Source of the DNA: Alloprevotella tannerae
GTDB lineage: Bacteria > Bacteroidota > Bacteroidia > Bacteroidales > Bacteroidaceae
Reading direction: 5' to 3'
Assembly (NCBI GenBank): GCA_015259125.1
Contig: JABZGR010000002.1
Coordinates: 62,001-126,000, forward strand
DNA length: 64,000 nucleotides
A program made the position numbers and the translations under genes. Shown here piece by piece: positions 52,624 through 62,073 of this stretch. Position 1 is the first letter of the stretch; the number at the start of each line of letters is the position of its first letter. The notes beneath the pieces are model-generated. The model was given only the letters and a program-made list of their open reading frames with translations, was not told where the DNA came from and searched no databases.

Positions 52624-52827
52624 TTAAGCCTTCGGCTGAGCAGCAGAGTCAGCAGCTGCAGGAGCAGCAGCAGAGTCAGCATGAGCAGCAGCGCTGTCTT
52701 TAACTGTAGTGTCAGTCATTTGAGCAGCAGAATCGCTGTCTTTTGTACCTGCATTTTCAGTTTTGTTACCGCAAGAAGCGAAAGAAACAGCTGCGAAAGC
52801 TACGAGCATGAAAACTAACTTTTTCAT
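52624..52827 (-). CDS. Small lipoprotein with Asp-Ser-Ala-Ala repeats
   Basis: A 67-residue protein. MKKLVFMLVAFAAVSFASC ends in a lipobox with Cys at residue 19, predicting an outer-membrane-side anchor. After an Asn/Lys/Thr-rich stretch the tail repeats DSAAQ, DSAAAHADSAAAP and DSAAQP. Low-complexity, acidic, without fold. It could be an abundant structural or peptidoglycan-linked lipoprotein, but no family was recognised. The start is ATG at 52827; the promoter is the best match in the window, which argues for high expression. Confidence 0.8.
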   Translation of the reverse strand: MKKLVFMLVAFAAVSFASCGNKTENAGTKDSDSAAQMTDTTVKDSAAAHADSAAAPAAADSAAQPKA

Positions 52828-52878
52828 TGGTCTTTTAATTTTTAAGTAAAACAATCAATTGCCTTTATTAAAACGATG

Positions 52879-52909
52879 CAAAAGTACGGACTTTTTGAAG
52901 TAGTCCAAA
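52879..52909 (-). promoter_or_regulatory. Promoter of the small lipoprotein gene
   Basis: Minus-strand TTTG (52906-52909), exactly 19 bases, TACTTTTG (52879-52886), about 50 bases before the ATG. Confidence 0.85.
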
Positions 52910-53103
52910 TGAAACGTGCTCTTTTTTGCGTCCTTCAACGGTGATTTAACACATTTTTGCGATTTTGCCAACTTTATTTCCCACTTATAGTAGGAAGTGT
53001 GCAATAATAATAGCGATTCTCTCCCTCTAAAATGTGACCAAAGGCGTATAGAAACGGCCTCTTTTAAGCCTCGATTCCTCCCTCTGTAGTCGCCCTTGCC
53101 GCC

Positions 53104-53125
53104 TTTATATATATATAATGTGTAT
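53104..53125 (+). repeat. AT-repeat ATAATGTGT motif upstream of mtaB
   Basis: TTTATATATATATAATGTGT, 185 bases before the mtaB ATG; preceded by GCC as at 48774. Confidence 0.5.
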
Positions 53126-53308
53126 AGGTCACTCAAAGAGAAACCCGGCGCGAGGGCGGGTCGGGCGCTGGCCTCTGTCGCAGGACGCTGCGCGATGGGG
53201 GATCAGAAATGCGGCCCTTCTGTTGAAAATTCGTATCTTCGCAGCTACAATTCGGCATTTCCGGAGTAGGGCCTGGCTATTCCCAATTGCCGAACGGATG
53301 ACAAAACA

Positions 53309-54694
53309 ATGAATATAGAAGATAAAAATACGGATATAGCCTTGGGCAATCAAACGCTTCACTACGCCAAAGATAGCCTTTTGGCCGGCAAAAAAGCGGC
53401 CTTTCAAACGCTGGGTTGTAAGTTGAATTTCGCCGAAACGTCTTCTTTGCGCGATACCTTGTCCCGCTACGGCGTTTCGCCGGCCGAAGCCGGCGAAACG
53501 GCCGACATCTGCATCGTCAATACGTGTAGTGTGACCGACGTGGCCGACCATAAGTGCCGCCAAGCTATACACCGCCTTACGCGAGAGCACCCTGACGCCT
53601 TCGTCGTCGTCTTGGGTTGCTATGCACAGCTACAGCCGGAGAAGATAGCCCGCTTCCCGGGCGTCGATTTGGTCATCGGAATGGAGCAAAAAGGAGACGT
53701 CGTGCGCTATATCCGAGAAGGCCTCGCCCAGCGTCAGGCCTTGGAGAAGGGAGAAAACATCCACGCTGCCATAGCCTTGCCCACGCGAGACGTACGCACG
53801 TTCGTGCCGTCGTGTAGTAAAGGCGATCGCACGCGATACTTTCTCAAAGTGCAGGACGGATGCAACTATTATTGCACGTATTGCACGATTCCGCTCGCTC
53901 GAGGCCGAAGCCGAAACGGGACGATTGCGTCGCTCGTCAACCAAGCTGAAGCTGTGGCGGCCGAAGGCGGCAAAGAGATTGTGCTGACCGGTGTTAACAC
54001 CGGCGATTTTGGGCGCAGCACGGGCGAAACCTTTTTTCAACTCATCCAGGCGCTTGACCGCGTGAAAGGCATTGAGCGTTATCGCATCAGTTCTATCGAG
54101 CCTAATCTGCTGACGGACGAAATAATCGACTTCTGTGCGCAATCGCGAGCCTTTATGCCGCATTTTCATATCCCGCTCCAGAGTGGTAGTGACGACGTCT
54201 TGCGCCTGATGCGGCGGCGTTATGATACGGAACTCTTCCGTCGTAAGATCGAAAAGGTGCGCGCAGCAATTCCCGACGCCTTCATTGGTGTGGACGTGAT
54301 TGTCGGCACACGCGGCGAGACGGATGTGTTCTTCGAAGACGCCTACAAGTTTATTGAAGATATAGATATATCCCGCCTCCACGTGTTCAGTTATTCCGAG
54401 CGCCCCGGTACGCAGGCGCTTCAGATTCCTCACGTTGTGGATGCGCAAACCAAGCAAGCCCGCAGTAAGCGCTTGTTGGCGCTTTCGGAGGAGAAGCGTA
54501 AGGCTTTCTTCCGTCGATTCATCGGCACGGAGCGCCCCGTCTTGTGGGAGCATTCCAAAGAAGGACGCCCCTTACACGGATTTACGGACAATTACATCCG
54601 CGTCGAGGGCGGGCAGAGCGCCGACAACACCATCCAGCGCGTATGTTTGGGCGACTTTACCGCAGATGAGGAATCGCTCACTGTAGTTTTGTGA
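53309..54694 (+). CDS. mtaB: tRNA threonylcarbamoyladenosine methylthiotransferase MtaB
   Basis: A 461-residue radical-SAM enzyme of the MiaB/MtaB family, adding a methylthio group to t6A37 of some tRNAs. The N-terminal UPF0004 domain has cluster Cys in TLGCKLNFAE, NTCSVTDVADHKC and VVLGCYAQ; the radical-SAM motif CNYYCTYC (about residues 188-195) binds the second cluster. The C-terminal TRAM-like domain follows. Choice of MtaB over MiaB rests on TLGCKLN and GC-Y-AQ together and on length. The gene begins the plus-strand run mtaB-GT2-RsmI-like. Confidence 0.92.
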   Translation: MNIEDKNTDIALGNQTLHYAKDSLLAGKKAAFQTLGCKLNFAETSSLRDTLSRYGVSPAEAGETADICIVNTCSVTDVADHKCRQAIHRLTREHPDAFVVVLGCYAQLQPEKIARFPGVDLVIGMEQKGDVVRYIREGLAQRQALEKGENIHAAIALPTRDVRTFVPSCSKGDRTRYFLKVQDGCNYYCTYCTIPLARGRSRNGTIASLVNQAEAVAAEGGKEIVLTGVNTGDFGRSTGETFFQLIQALDRVKGIERYRISSIEPNLLTDEIIDFCAQSRAFMPHFHIPLQSGSDDVLRLMRRRYDTELFRRKIEKVRAAIPDAFIGVDVIVGTRGETDVFFEDAYKFIEDIDISRLHVFSYSERPGTQALQIPHVVDAQTKQARSKRLLALSEEKRKAFFRRFIGTERPVLWEHSKEGRPLHGFTDNYIRVEGGQSADNTIQRVCLGDFTADEESLTVVL

Positions 54695-54754
54695 TGCTTA
54701 TCTCTTTTCTGACCACGTCTGCCGCCCGGCAATGATTTTCTTTATCGCAGTTTT

Positions 54755-55807
54755 ATGAATCTTAGTAAACCCATAGCCGTCGTTATTCTCAATTGGAACG
54801 GTGCTGCAATGCTGCGCCGCTTTCTGCCCTCCGTAGTGGCGCATTCGAGTGCTGAAGCCGAAGTAATCGTAGCTGACAACGGCTCGACGGACGACAGTTT
54901 GCAGCTTTTGCGCGATGAGTTTCCCTCCGTGCGCGTCCTGACCTTGGACCGCAACTACGGATTTACGGGCGGCTACAACAGAGCTTTGGCGCAGATTGAC
55001 GCAAAATATTTACTCCTGCTCAATTCTGACGTCGAAGTGACGCCTGCTTGGCTCCGTCCGCTCTTGGATTACATGGAAGCGCACCCCGAAGTGGCTGCTT
55101 GCCAACCCAAACTTCGCGCGCAGCGTCGCCCTGAGGAGTTTGAATATGCCGGTGCGGCGGGCGGATATCTGGATCGCTATGGTTATCCTTTTTGTCGCGG
55201 ACGCGTCTTTTCGGTGATTGAGCGCGACGGCGGGCAATATGACGACGTCCGTTCCGTATTTTGGGCGACGGGCGCTGCTTTGATGATTCGCCGCGCTGAT
55301 TGGCTGTCGGCCGGAGGGCTTGATGAGCGCTTCTTTGCCCATATGGAAGAGATCGACCTCTGTTGGCGCCTGAACGCGCGCGGAAGAAAAGTGGTCTGCA
55401 TTCCGCAAAGCGTCGTCTACCACGTGGGTGGCGGCACTTTGGCTATGGAACACCCGCGCAAGACTTTCCTCAACTTTCGCAACAACTTGTTGATGCTTTA
55501 TAAGAACCTGCCGGCCGCCGATTTGCGTCCCGTAATGCGCCGGCGTCGATGCTTGGATTATATCGCTGCGTTGAAATATCTGCTGACGGGCCACGCTGCC
55601 AACGCACGAGCCATCGTCAAAGCCCGACGCGAGTTTAAGCGTTTGCGCCCGAGTTTCACTGCGCAGCGAGAAGAGAACTTGCGCCGCGCCGTCGTGCGAA
55701 CTATTCCGCAGCAATTGTCGGGCAGTTTGCTATACCTCTTTTATTTTAAGGGCTGCAAGCGCTTCGATGACTTGCGCCGCTTCTTTCCGGCCGAGGCCGA
55801 TTGCTGA
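54755..55807 (+). CDS. Glycosyltransferase family 2
   Basis: A 350-residue GT-A-fold transferase. VVILNWNGAAML (residues 9-20), IVADNGSTDDSLQLL and LLLNSDVEV (DxD-like) are GT2 signatures, followed by GAALMIRR and EEIDLCWRLNARGRK. It resembles rhamnosyl- or glycosyltransferases of surface polysaccharide synthesis. Donor and acceptor unknown. It is 60 bases after mtaB and its last 40 codons approach the next gene. Confidence 0.9.
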   Translation: MNLSKPIAVVILNWNGAAMLRRFLPSVVAHSSAEAEVIVADNGSTDDSLQLLRDEFPSVRVLTLDRNYGFTGGYNRALAQIDAKYLLLLNSDVEVTPAWLRPLLDYMEAHPEVAACQPKLRAQRRPEEFEYAGAAGGYLDRYGYPFCRGRVFSVIERDGGQYDDVRSVFWATGAALMIRRADWLSAGGLDERFFAHMEEIDLCWRLNARGRKVVCIPQSVVYHVGGGTLAMEHPRKTFLNFRNNLLMLYKNLPAADLRPVMRRRRCLDYIAALKYLLTGHAANARAIVKARREFKRLRPSFTAQREENLRRAVVRTIPQQLSGSLLYLFYFKGCKRFDDLRRFFPAEADC

Positions 55808-55829
55808 TATTTTAAGATACTATCTACCA

Positions 55830-56570
55830 ATGAACGAGACACAGACCCCTGCGCAAGCGCTTGAGCCGGCACTTTATTTGCTCCCGACGCTTTTGGGCGA
55901 TACGCCGTGCGACCGCGTGCTGCCCGCTTACAATATAGCGTTGCTAAGTTCCATTCGCCATTTTATCGTAGAAGAGATTCGCACCGCTCGCCGGTTTCTC
56001 CGCCGCGCCGATCGCACGTTTGATATCGACGCGTGCGAGTTTTACCCGATGGGGAAGCACGCCGACGCCGCAGCCTTCAAGCGCTATCTTCAGCCGCTTC
56101 GCGATGGGAAACCGATGGGCGTATTGAGCGAAGCGGGGTGTCCGGCCGTGGCCGACCCGGGTGCAGATATTGTAGCCTTGGCCCAACGCGAAGGTTTGAA
56201 AGTTGTGCCATTGGTCGGCCCGTCGTCGATTATTTTGGCCGTGATGGCGTCAGGCTTCAACGGGCAAAGCTTTGCCTTCAACGGCTACTTGCCTATTGAC
56301 GGTGCGGAGCGACAACGGTGCTTGAAACACTTGGAAAGCCAATCGCGCAACGAGCGCCGCACGCAGCTGTTCATAGAAACGCCTTATCGCAACGCGCGCC
56401 TTTTTGCTGATGTCTTGCAGGCCTGCCAACCGACTACGCGCCTTTGCATAGCGGCGGGCATTACGACGCCGCAAGAGTGGATTTGTACGCGCACTCTTCG
56501 CCAATGGCGCCAAACAGGACTGCCCGATTTGGGCAAGACGCCTGCTATTTTTGCGCTTTACGCCGGCTAA
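55830..56570 (+). CDS. SAM-dependent tetrapyrrole-methylase-family methyltransferase (RsmI-like)
   Basis: A 246-residue protein of the SAM/tetrapyrrole methylase superfamily (COG0313 type, as RsmI). Motifs visible are ALYLLPTLLGDTP at the N-terminus, PMGVLSEAGCPAVADPGADIV (central SAM pocket), LVGPSSIILAVMASGFNGQSF and ETPYRNARL. It probably methylates 16S rRNA, but the N-terminal start differs from classical RsmI, so the exact base is uncertain. The start is the ATG at 55830, 23 bases after GT2; a longer reading to 55767 overlaps GT2. Confidence 0.85.
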   Translation: MNETQTPAQALEPALYLLPTLLGDTPCDRVLPAYNIALLSSIRHFIVEEIRTARRFLRRADRTFDIDACEFYPMGKHADAAAFKRYLQPLRDGKPMGVLSEAGCPAVADPGADIVALAQREGLKVVPLVGPSSIILAVMASGFNGQSFAFNGYLPIDGAERQRCLKHLESQSRNERRTQLFIETPYRNARLFADVLQACQPTTRLCIAAGITTPQEWICTRTLRQWRQTGLPDLGKTPAIFALYAG

Positions 56571-57182
56571 TGGCGCGTGGCGTTCGATCAAGCCCTCTCG
56601 CTATGCTGTTGTAGCGCCATTGATTTCCCCATTTTTGATCCATACCGCTTATATATTATGGCGTATGGCTGCCTATCGCAAGCTTTACGCCCAATCATTC
56701 GGCTCGCAGTAGCCGATTTTTTTGCGTCTTGCTTACCTGCAATGCTCTTTTTTACAATGGTTTGGCCGCCCCTCTTGTTTTCGTTTCCTTTTCTCTCACA
56801 ATCTTTTTTTTCTGACCTTGATAAATCGCGACTAAGAGACAACAAATTGCACGACAACTGCTGCTATGCTGCTGTCCTTTTCTTCTCGTGCTATTGTTTG
56901 CTCCCACCAAACGATGGTTTGACCCCACCAAACGATAGTTTGCTCCCACCAAACAATGGTTTGCTCCCGCCAAACAAAAACGAAAGCAGCGGAACGCATA
57001 CAGAAATGAGGGCGCAGTGGCTGTCGTTACGTGCAAGATGTGCCCTTATCAACAGAAGAACTGCAAAAATGGGGATAAAAATAAAAGCAGGAGGTCGCGG
57101 TATGGCACACTTCCTACCTGCGTGGTGCGAATGCTTGTCGCTGAGGCTTTGTTGCAGCCCTTGACATAGCTTTATGGGGCGC
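56571..57182. other. Non-coding convergent interval with family A locus A3
   Basis: A 612-base convergent stretch. It holds array A3 (56896-56975); the remaining frames are unconvincing. No terminator was identified for either flanking gene. Confidence 0.6.
56896..56975. repeat. Family A four-unit array, locus A3
   Basis: Boxes at 56896, 56917, 56938 and 56959, exact 21-base pitch, separated by GATG, GATA and AATG. All four are full GTTTG-N7-CAAAC with cores CTCCCAC, ACCCCAC, CTCCCAC and CTCCCGC. Units are more alike than in A1 and A2, as if recently made uniform. Confidence 0.93.
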
Positions 57183-57812
57183 TCATTTTATTCGCCGTAT
57201 AGATGCCGGCATGAATTGCCCGTCTTTGATGTGATAAACGAGGCGCCAGACTGTAGAATCCGGAACTTCCTTGGTGCCGATTATGTCTCCATCTTCCGAA
57301 CATTGGAGGCCGTTAATGGCATACTGATCTATCTGAATCGATTTGTTGTCGACGGTGTAGCGTGATGAGTACGCTATTTCAAAGGTAAAGTTCAACTCCA
57401 AAAGCAACGCGTCGATGGGCTTTCCTTGCTTGTAGGAAATCAACTGCGTAACCAGGATTTCCGTGTCATTATCGCCACCTGTGTTATAGACAATGAGTTT
57501 GTAGTCGTAGCCATTTTTGTCTTTGCGTTCGGCTACTGTGTAATAGCGCCCGTCGAGGCTGTTCAGGTCGTAGTTATATGTATCTCCCTTGAGTGGCAAT
57601 GCCTTTTCAGTCGCAGAAAAGGGGACGGCGCGGCGTCTATACTTGGATTTCAATCGGTAGGATATGACCGAGTTGTCAAAGACTAAGAGCGGTTCGACTA
57701 ATTGGTTTGTCCAAACGATCGCGTTTCTCGATGCTGCTTTTTCCGCTTGGCGAGGGGCGGAGCAGGCTGTGAGACAAAGGAGGAGCACGCTCAGTAAGCC
57801 ATATTTTTTCAT
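57183..57812 (-). CDS. Hypothetical lipoprotein
   Basis: A 209-residue protein with signal MKKYGLLSVLLLCLTAC ending in a lipobox (Cys at residue 17). The body is beta-rich (LDGRYYTVAERKDKNGYDYKLIVYN..., LLLELNFTFEIAYSSRYTV). No family recognised. Its ATG overlaps the stop of the upstream exported protein (ATGA at 57809-57812), so both are made together and probably act together at the envelope. Confidence 0.8.
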   Translation of the reverse strand: MKKYGLLSVLLLCLTACSAPRQAEKAASRNAIVWTNQLVEPLLVFDNSVISYRLKSKYRRRAVPFSATEKALPLKGDTYNYDLNSLDGRYYTVAERKDKNGYDYKLIVYNTGGDNDTEILVTQLISYKQGKPIDALLLELNFTFEIAYSSRYTVDNKSIQIDQYAINGLQCSEDGDIIGTKEVPDSTVWRLVYHIKDGQFMPASIRRIK

Positions 57813-58378
57813 CGGTTGTCGGTTTTTTGGTGTTTATTGTCGTGGTTCATTTCTTGCTGAAAATGCTCGGTCTTTAAGTCTATGGTGTAGATTTGTGCGC
57901 TATCGGCCGTCGTACTCTCTTCATCGTAAGTCAGCATTACCGTCCGAATCTTGCGCTGACCGAGGTCGATGTAGTAGAGTTGTTCGTAGCAGGAAAGCGC
58001 ATCGGCATTGTTGTAATATTCATAGCACAAGACGGAGTCGACAGCCAACTTATTGGCCATTAACACGGCATAAGTTTGTATGTGCTCTTCCGTAATGTCC
58101 TGCTTTCGGTAAGTTCTGAGCGATAAGCTATGCGCCGCGTCATCCAATGGCATCACCCATTTTGGCGAATGGGAAAATAACTGATAGTAGTTTGTCGTCA
58201 GTCGTTCAAGCACGCAGTTTGTTGCCCCTGACCCGCAAGTGGCGTTTACTCGATCCGTAAACGTTTTTTCATTAACCAGACGATCGCCGAGTAAAGCACG
58301 ATTGGCGGCCGCCTTTTGGGGAGGAGGGCTGCTGGCGATGGATAGGGCGCAAAGGCCTGACAGAAGAAATGCTTTCAT
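57809..58378 (-). CDS. Hypothetical exported protein
   Basis: A 189-residue protein with an N-terminal hydrophobic segment (MKAFLLSGLCALSIASS) that looks like a signal peptide. The rest carries Cys-containing segments (NATCGSGATNCVLERL, VLCYEYYNNADALSCYEQLYYIDLG) and an acidic/His-rich tail. No family recognised. First gene of a two-gene unit, overlapping the lipoprotein gene after it; a minus-strand -7 box (TATTTTTG, 58425-58432) lies upstream. Confidence 0.75.
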   Translation of the reverse strand: MKAFLLSGLCALSIASSPPPQKAAANRALLGDRLVNEKTFTDRVNATCGSGATNCVLERLTTNYYQLFSHSPKWVMPLDDAAHSLSLRTYRKQDITEEHIQTYAVLMANKLAVDSVLCYEYYNNADALSCYEQLYYIDLGQRKIRTVMLTYDEESTTADSAQIYTIDLKTEHFQQEMNHDNKHQKTDNR

Positions 58379-58424
58379 TGCTCGAATAACTTAAACTTAT
58401 TTTCCGTATGCATATCGGCAAATG

Positions 58425-58432
58425 CAAAAATA
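58425..58432 (-). promoter_or_regulatory. -7 box of the two-gene exported protein unit
   Basis: Minus-strand TATTTTTG, about 47 bases before the ATG at 58378; no TTG at -33. Confidence 0.35.
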
Positions 58433-58560
58433 ATCTTTCTCTTTGAAGAATAAGGCTTTTGCGAAAAAGAATGGCGTGTAGGAATAAAAGAAACAAGACG
58501 GCAGAAAGCGATGCGGTAAGCTGCTCATGGTAGGTTTGCTACGCTTTTTCAAGACGTAAA

Positions 58561-58590
58561 AACCTCCCGCCTTGTTGTTGGCGGGAGGTT
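58561..58590 (-). terminator. Terminator of secA
   Basis: AACCTCCCGCC (58561-58571) pairs perfectly with GGCGGGAGGTT (58580-58590); the minus strand continues TTTTACG. It lies 24 bases after secA. Confidence 0.9.
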
Positions 58591-58613
58591 TTATAAACTA
58601 TGAGAGAGCCTGC

Positions 58614-61600
58614 TTAGACAAGGCCTCTGCCGTGGCAATTCTTGAATTTTTTACCACTGCCGCAAGGGCACGGATCGTTGCGCCCCGGCATCTTTTCTTT
58701 TACGATCGGCGTCTGTTGCTTGGGCGTTTGGCGCGTATCTTGGTTGGCTGCTGCCTGCTGATCGGGATCAGCCAAGGGATCTTCGCCTCTGTTTTCCTGA
58801 TACTGCTGCTGCGTGCGCTGCTCGGGCGCTGCTTCTTTTACGTCTTGCGTTTCCTGTACAGGAATTTGGCAGCGCATCAAGGTAGAAACCGTTTCGTTGT
58901 TGATCTTGTTGACCATTTCGTCGAAGAGTTTCACACTTTCAAGTTTGAACACCAAGAGCGGATCTTTCTGTTCGTAACTTGCATTCTGCACACTCTTCTT
59001 CAAATCGTCCAAGGCGCGGAGGTTCTCCTTCCAAGCATCGTCGATGTTGTGCAGTAAGATAGCCTTTTCGAAGTCGCGAACAACGGCTTTGCTGTTCGTT
59101 TCGTAAGCTTCTTTGAGATTCGTGCGAATGTTGTAGACCAAACGGCCATCGGAGACGGGGACAAGGATATTTTCAAACTGCTCGCCTTGCTCTTCGTAGA
59201 CCTTCTTGATAACCGGTGTGGCAACATCTGCCATACGGTCTGTGCGGCGCTTGAGGTTGTCAAGAGCAGCTTGGAATGATTTCTCGTAGAGTTCTTCGCG
59301 CTTCAACGTATCCTTCTCTTTCTCCGTGAAGGGTACTTCCATCGCCATAATATCGAGGAACTGCTCCTTGCAACCTGCGTAGTCGTTGTGCTCAATTATT
59401 TCTATTACGCGGTCCCAAATCATATTTGAGATATCCATTCCGATACGTTCGCCCATCAAAGCGTGGTGGCGCTTCTCGTAGATGACCGTACGTTGCTTGT
59501 TCATCACATCATCATACTCCAACAAGCGCTTACGGATACCGAAGTTGTTCTCTTCTTTCTTCTTTTGGGCGCGCTCGATGCTGTTGTTTATCATCTTGGC
59601 CTCGATCATCTCGCCGTCCTTGAAGCCGAGCTTGTCCATAATACGGGCAATGCGATCGTTGGCGAAGAGACGCATTAAGTGGTCTTCCAAAGATACGAAG
59701 AAGACGGATGAACCCGGGTCTCCCTGGCGTCCGGCACGGCCACGCAACTGCCGATCGACGCGGCGGCTGTCGTGACGCTCAGTGCCGATGATCGCCAAAC
59801 CGCCGGCTTCGCGCACCTCGTCGCTGAGTTTGATGTCCGTACCGCGACCTGCCATGTTCGTGGCAATCGTTACGGCGCCCAGCATACGCTCTTTTTCGTG
59901 GCTTTTGCCGTTCTCGTCCGTGATCATCACCTTTCCGAGTCTGCTTTGTCCGGCTTGGGCTACGACTTGCGCCTCCTGCTGGTGCAATTTTGCATTCAGG
60001 ATGTTGTGAGGTATATGGCGAAGCGTCAGCATACGGCCCAGCAATTCTGAAATCTCAACGCTCGACGTACCCACCAAACACGGACGGCCTGCCAAACGCA
60101 TCTTTTCGATCTCGGCAATCACAGCTCCATATTTTTCGCGTTGTGTGCGGTAAACGCGATCATTCATATCATTGCGTTGAATCGGACGGTTCGTCGGAAT
60201 CTCCACAACATCGAGCTTGTAAATGTTCCACAACTCGCCGGCTTCCGTTGATGCCGTACCCGTCATACCGGATAGCTTATGATACATACGGAAGTAGTTT
60301 TGCAGCGTAATGGTTGCAAAAGTTTGCGTTGCAGCTTCCACCTTCACGTGCTCTTTAGCTTCGACCGCCTGATGCAATCCTTCGCTCCAGCGGCGGCCTT
60401 CCATAATACGGCCGGTCTGCTCGTCGACGATCTTAACTTGACCATCCATCACGACATACTCCTCGTTATTATTAAACATGGAGTAGGCCTTGAGCAATTG
60501 CAGGATCGTATGGACACGATCGCTCTGTACAGCATATTCAGACAAAAGACGGTCCTTCTTTTCTATACGTTCCTCGTCTGAGAGCGAAGTGTCTGCTTCC
60601 AAAGCCGACATTTCTGCTGCAATATCCGGCAAGATGAAGAGCTTATCATCGTTCACCTCTTTAGCCAGCCAAGCATTACCCTTGTCGGTCAAGTCTACGG
60701 AGTTCATTTTCTCATCTACAACAAAGTAAAGCGGCTCCACAGCTTCGGGCATACGCTTGTTGTTGTTCTCCATATAGATCTCTTCCGTCTTCAGCAAGCC
60801 AACTTTAATGCCGGGCTCACTTAAGAACTTAATAAGTGGCTTGTTCTTCGGCAAAGCCTTATGGCTGCGGAACAATTGTAGGAATCCTTCGTCCACTTTA
60901 TCCTTTTCACCGGTTGCGATGAGCGTTTTAGCCTCCGAAAGCAACTTCGTTGCGTATTGGCGCTGTACACCTACCAACTTTTCAATCAAAGGCTGGTAGA
61001 GTTCATACATTTGATCGTCGCCTTTAGGCACAGGTCCGGAAATAATCAACGGCGTACGCGCGTCATCAATCAAGACAGAGTCCACCTCATCGACGATGGC
61101 ATAATTATGGCCGCGTTGTACGAGATCCGTCGGACTCATCGCCATATTATCACGAAGGTAATCGAAGCCAAATTCGTTGTTAGTACCGAAAGTAATATCA
61201 GCGCGGTACGCATTGCGGCGCGCATCTGAGTTCGGCTGGTGCTTATCTATACAATCGACACTCAAACCATGGAACATATAAAGCGGTCCCATCCATTCCG
61301 AGTCACGCTTTGCCAAGTAATCATTGACCGTTACGACGTGCACACCATTACCTGTGAGCGCATTGAGGAAGACCGGCAGCGTAGCCACCAGCGTTTTTCC
61401 TTCACCCGTTGCCATTTCCGCAATCTTACCTTGGTGCAAAACGACGCCACCAAACAGCTGCACGTCATAATGCACCATATTCCAAGTAACCTCGTTGCCG
61501 CCGGCCATCCAGTGGTTTTGATAAATCGCCTTGTCGCCTTCGATTTGTACGAAGTCGTGTGTGGCTGCCAAATCACGATCAAAGTCTGTAGCTTCGACAG

Positions 61601-61982
61601 TAATGGTTTCGTTTTCAGCAAAACGCCTTGCCGTTGACTTTACGATGGAGAATGCTTCAGGCATCACCTCATCGAGGGCCTTTTCAAAGCGTTCGAGGAC
61701 ATCTTTCTCCAACTTATCGATTTGCGTGAAAATAGTTTCGCGGTTTTCGATAGGTGTTTCTTCGACCTTTCCTTTCAGTTCGTTGATTTTCTCTTTAATA
61801 TCATCGGCCGAGTGTTGCACTTTCTCTTGCAACTCCTTTGTCTTTGCGCGTAAAGCGTCATCATCTAGTTCGTCAATCGCAGGATAGACGGCTTTAATCT
61901 TTTCGACAAAGGGTTGAATCAATTTCATATCGCGCTGCGACTTATTGCCGAAAAGTTTTTGTAGGAATTGTATTATATCCAT
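58614..61982 (-). CDS. secA: Preprotein translocase ATPase SecA (Bacteroidetes long form)
   Basis: A 1122-residue motor for Sec export, more than 200 residues longer than E. coli SecA. The Walker [15 protein letters not shown] (about residues 190-203), [19 protein letters not shown], and [13 protein letters not shown]...[27 protein letters not shown] are the DEAD motor signatures. Extra segments lie in the N-terminal 150 residues and between about residues 330 and 500, as in other Bacteroidetes. The C-terminus [18 protein letters not shown] is the zinc-binding tail (CxCx8CH). A poly-Gln/Pro linker precedes it. It follows the degenerate phosphatase-like gene. Confidence 0.97.
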   Translation of the reverse strand: MDIIQFLQKLFGNKSQRDMKLIQPFVEKIKAVYPAIDELDDDALRAKTKELQEKVQHSADDIKEKINELKGKVEETPIENRETIFTQIDKLEKDVLERFEKALDEVMPEAFSIVKSTARRFAENETITVEATDFDRDLAATHDFVQIEGDKAIYQNHWMAGGNEVTWNMVHYDVQLFGGVVLHQGKIAEMATGEGKTLVATLPVFLNALTGNGVHVVTVNDYLAKRDSEWMGPLYMFHGLSVDCIDKHQPNSDARRNAYRADITFGTNNEFGFDYLRDNMAMSPTDLVQRGHNYAIVDEVDSVLIDDARTPLIISGPVPKGDDQMYELYQPLIEKLVGVQRQYATKLLSEAKTLIATGEKDKVDEGFLQLFRSHKALPKNKPLIKFLSEPGIKVGLLKTEEIYMENNNKRMPEAVEPLYFVVDEKMNSVDLTDKGNAWLAKEVNDDKLFILPDIAAEMSALEADTSLSDEERIEKKDRLLSEYAVQSDRVHTILQLLKAYSMFNNNEEYVVMDGQVKIVDEQTGRIMEGRRWSEGLHQAVEAKEHVKVEAATQTFATITLQNYFRMYHKLSGMTGTASTEAGELWNIYKLDVVEIPTNRPIQRNDMNDRVYRTQREKYGAVIAEIEKMRLAGRPCLVGTSSVEISELLGRMLTLRHIPHNILNAKLHQQEAQVVAQAGQSRLGKVMITDENGKSHEKERMLGAVTIATNMAGRGTDIKLSDEVREAGGLAIIGTERHDSRRVDRQLRGRAGRQGDPGSSVFFVSLEDHLMRLFANDRIARIMDKLGFKDGEMIEAKMINNSIERAQKKKEENNFGIRKRLLEYDDVMNKQRTVIYEKRHHALMGERIGMDISNMIWDRVIEIIEHNDYAGCKEQFLDIMAMEVPFTEKEKDTLKREELYEKSFQAALDNLKRRTDRMADVATPVIKKVYEEQGEQFENILVPVSDGRLVYNIRTNLKEAYETNSKAVVRDFEKAILLHNIDDAWKENLRALDDLKKSVQNASYEQKDPLLVFKLESVKLFDEMVNKINNETVSTLMRCQIPVQETQDVKEAAPEQRTQQQYQENRGEDPLADPDQQAAANQDTRQTPKQQTPIVKEKMPGRNDPCPCGSGKKFKNCHGRGLV

Positions 61983-62022
61983 TGTAGTATATGATTTCTA
62001 ATTTTGAGTTTTCGCCGCGTGC

Positions 62023-62046
62023 CACACATTATATATATATGTATAC
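62023..62046 (-). repeat. AT-repeat ATAATGTGT motif upstream of secA
   Basis: Minus-strand TATATATATATAATGTGTGG, 40 bases before the secA ATG; fourth copy of the motif. No TAnnTTTG promoter was found for secA, so the motif could include a promoter element. Confidence 0.5.
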
Positions 62047-62073
62047 CCGAGCATAGCGGAAAAGAATAAAAGT

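Larger units (their letters stand above)
52828..53308. other. Divergent interval between the small lipoprotein and mtaB
   Basis: Holds the lipoprotein promoter and an AT-repeat ATAATGTGT motif (53104-53125). No clear promoter for mtaB was found. Confidence 0.5.

Noticed and set aside
52855..53136. 93-residue minus-strand frame upstream of the small lipoprotein
   Set aside because: It covers the lipoprotein promoter and the AT repeat; no features.
56577..57164. 195-residue plus-strand frame after the RsmI-like gene
   Set aside because: It translates through the family A3 array and has an unlikely composition despite its length.
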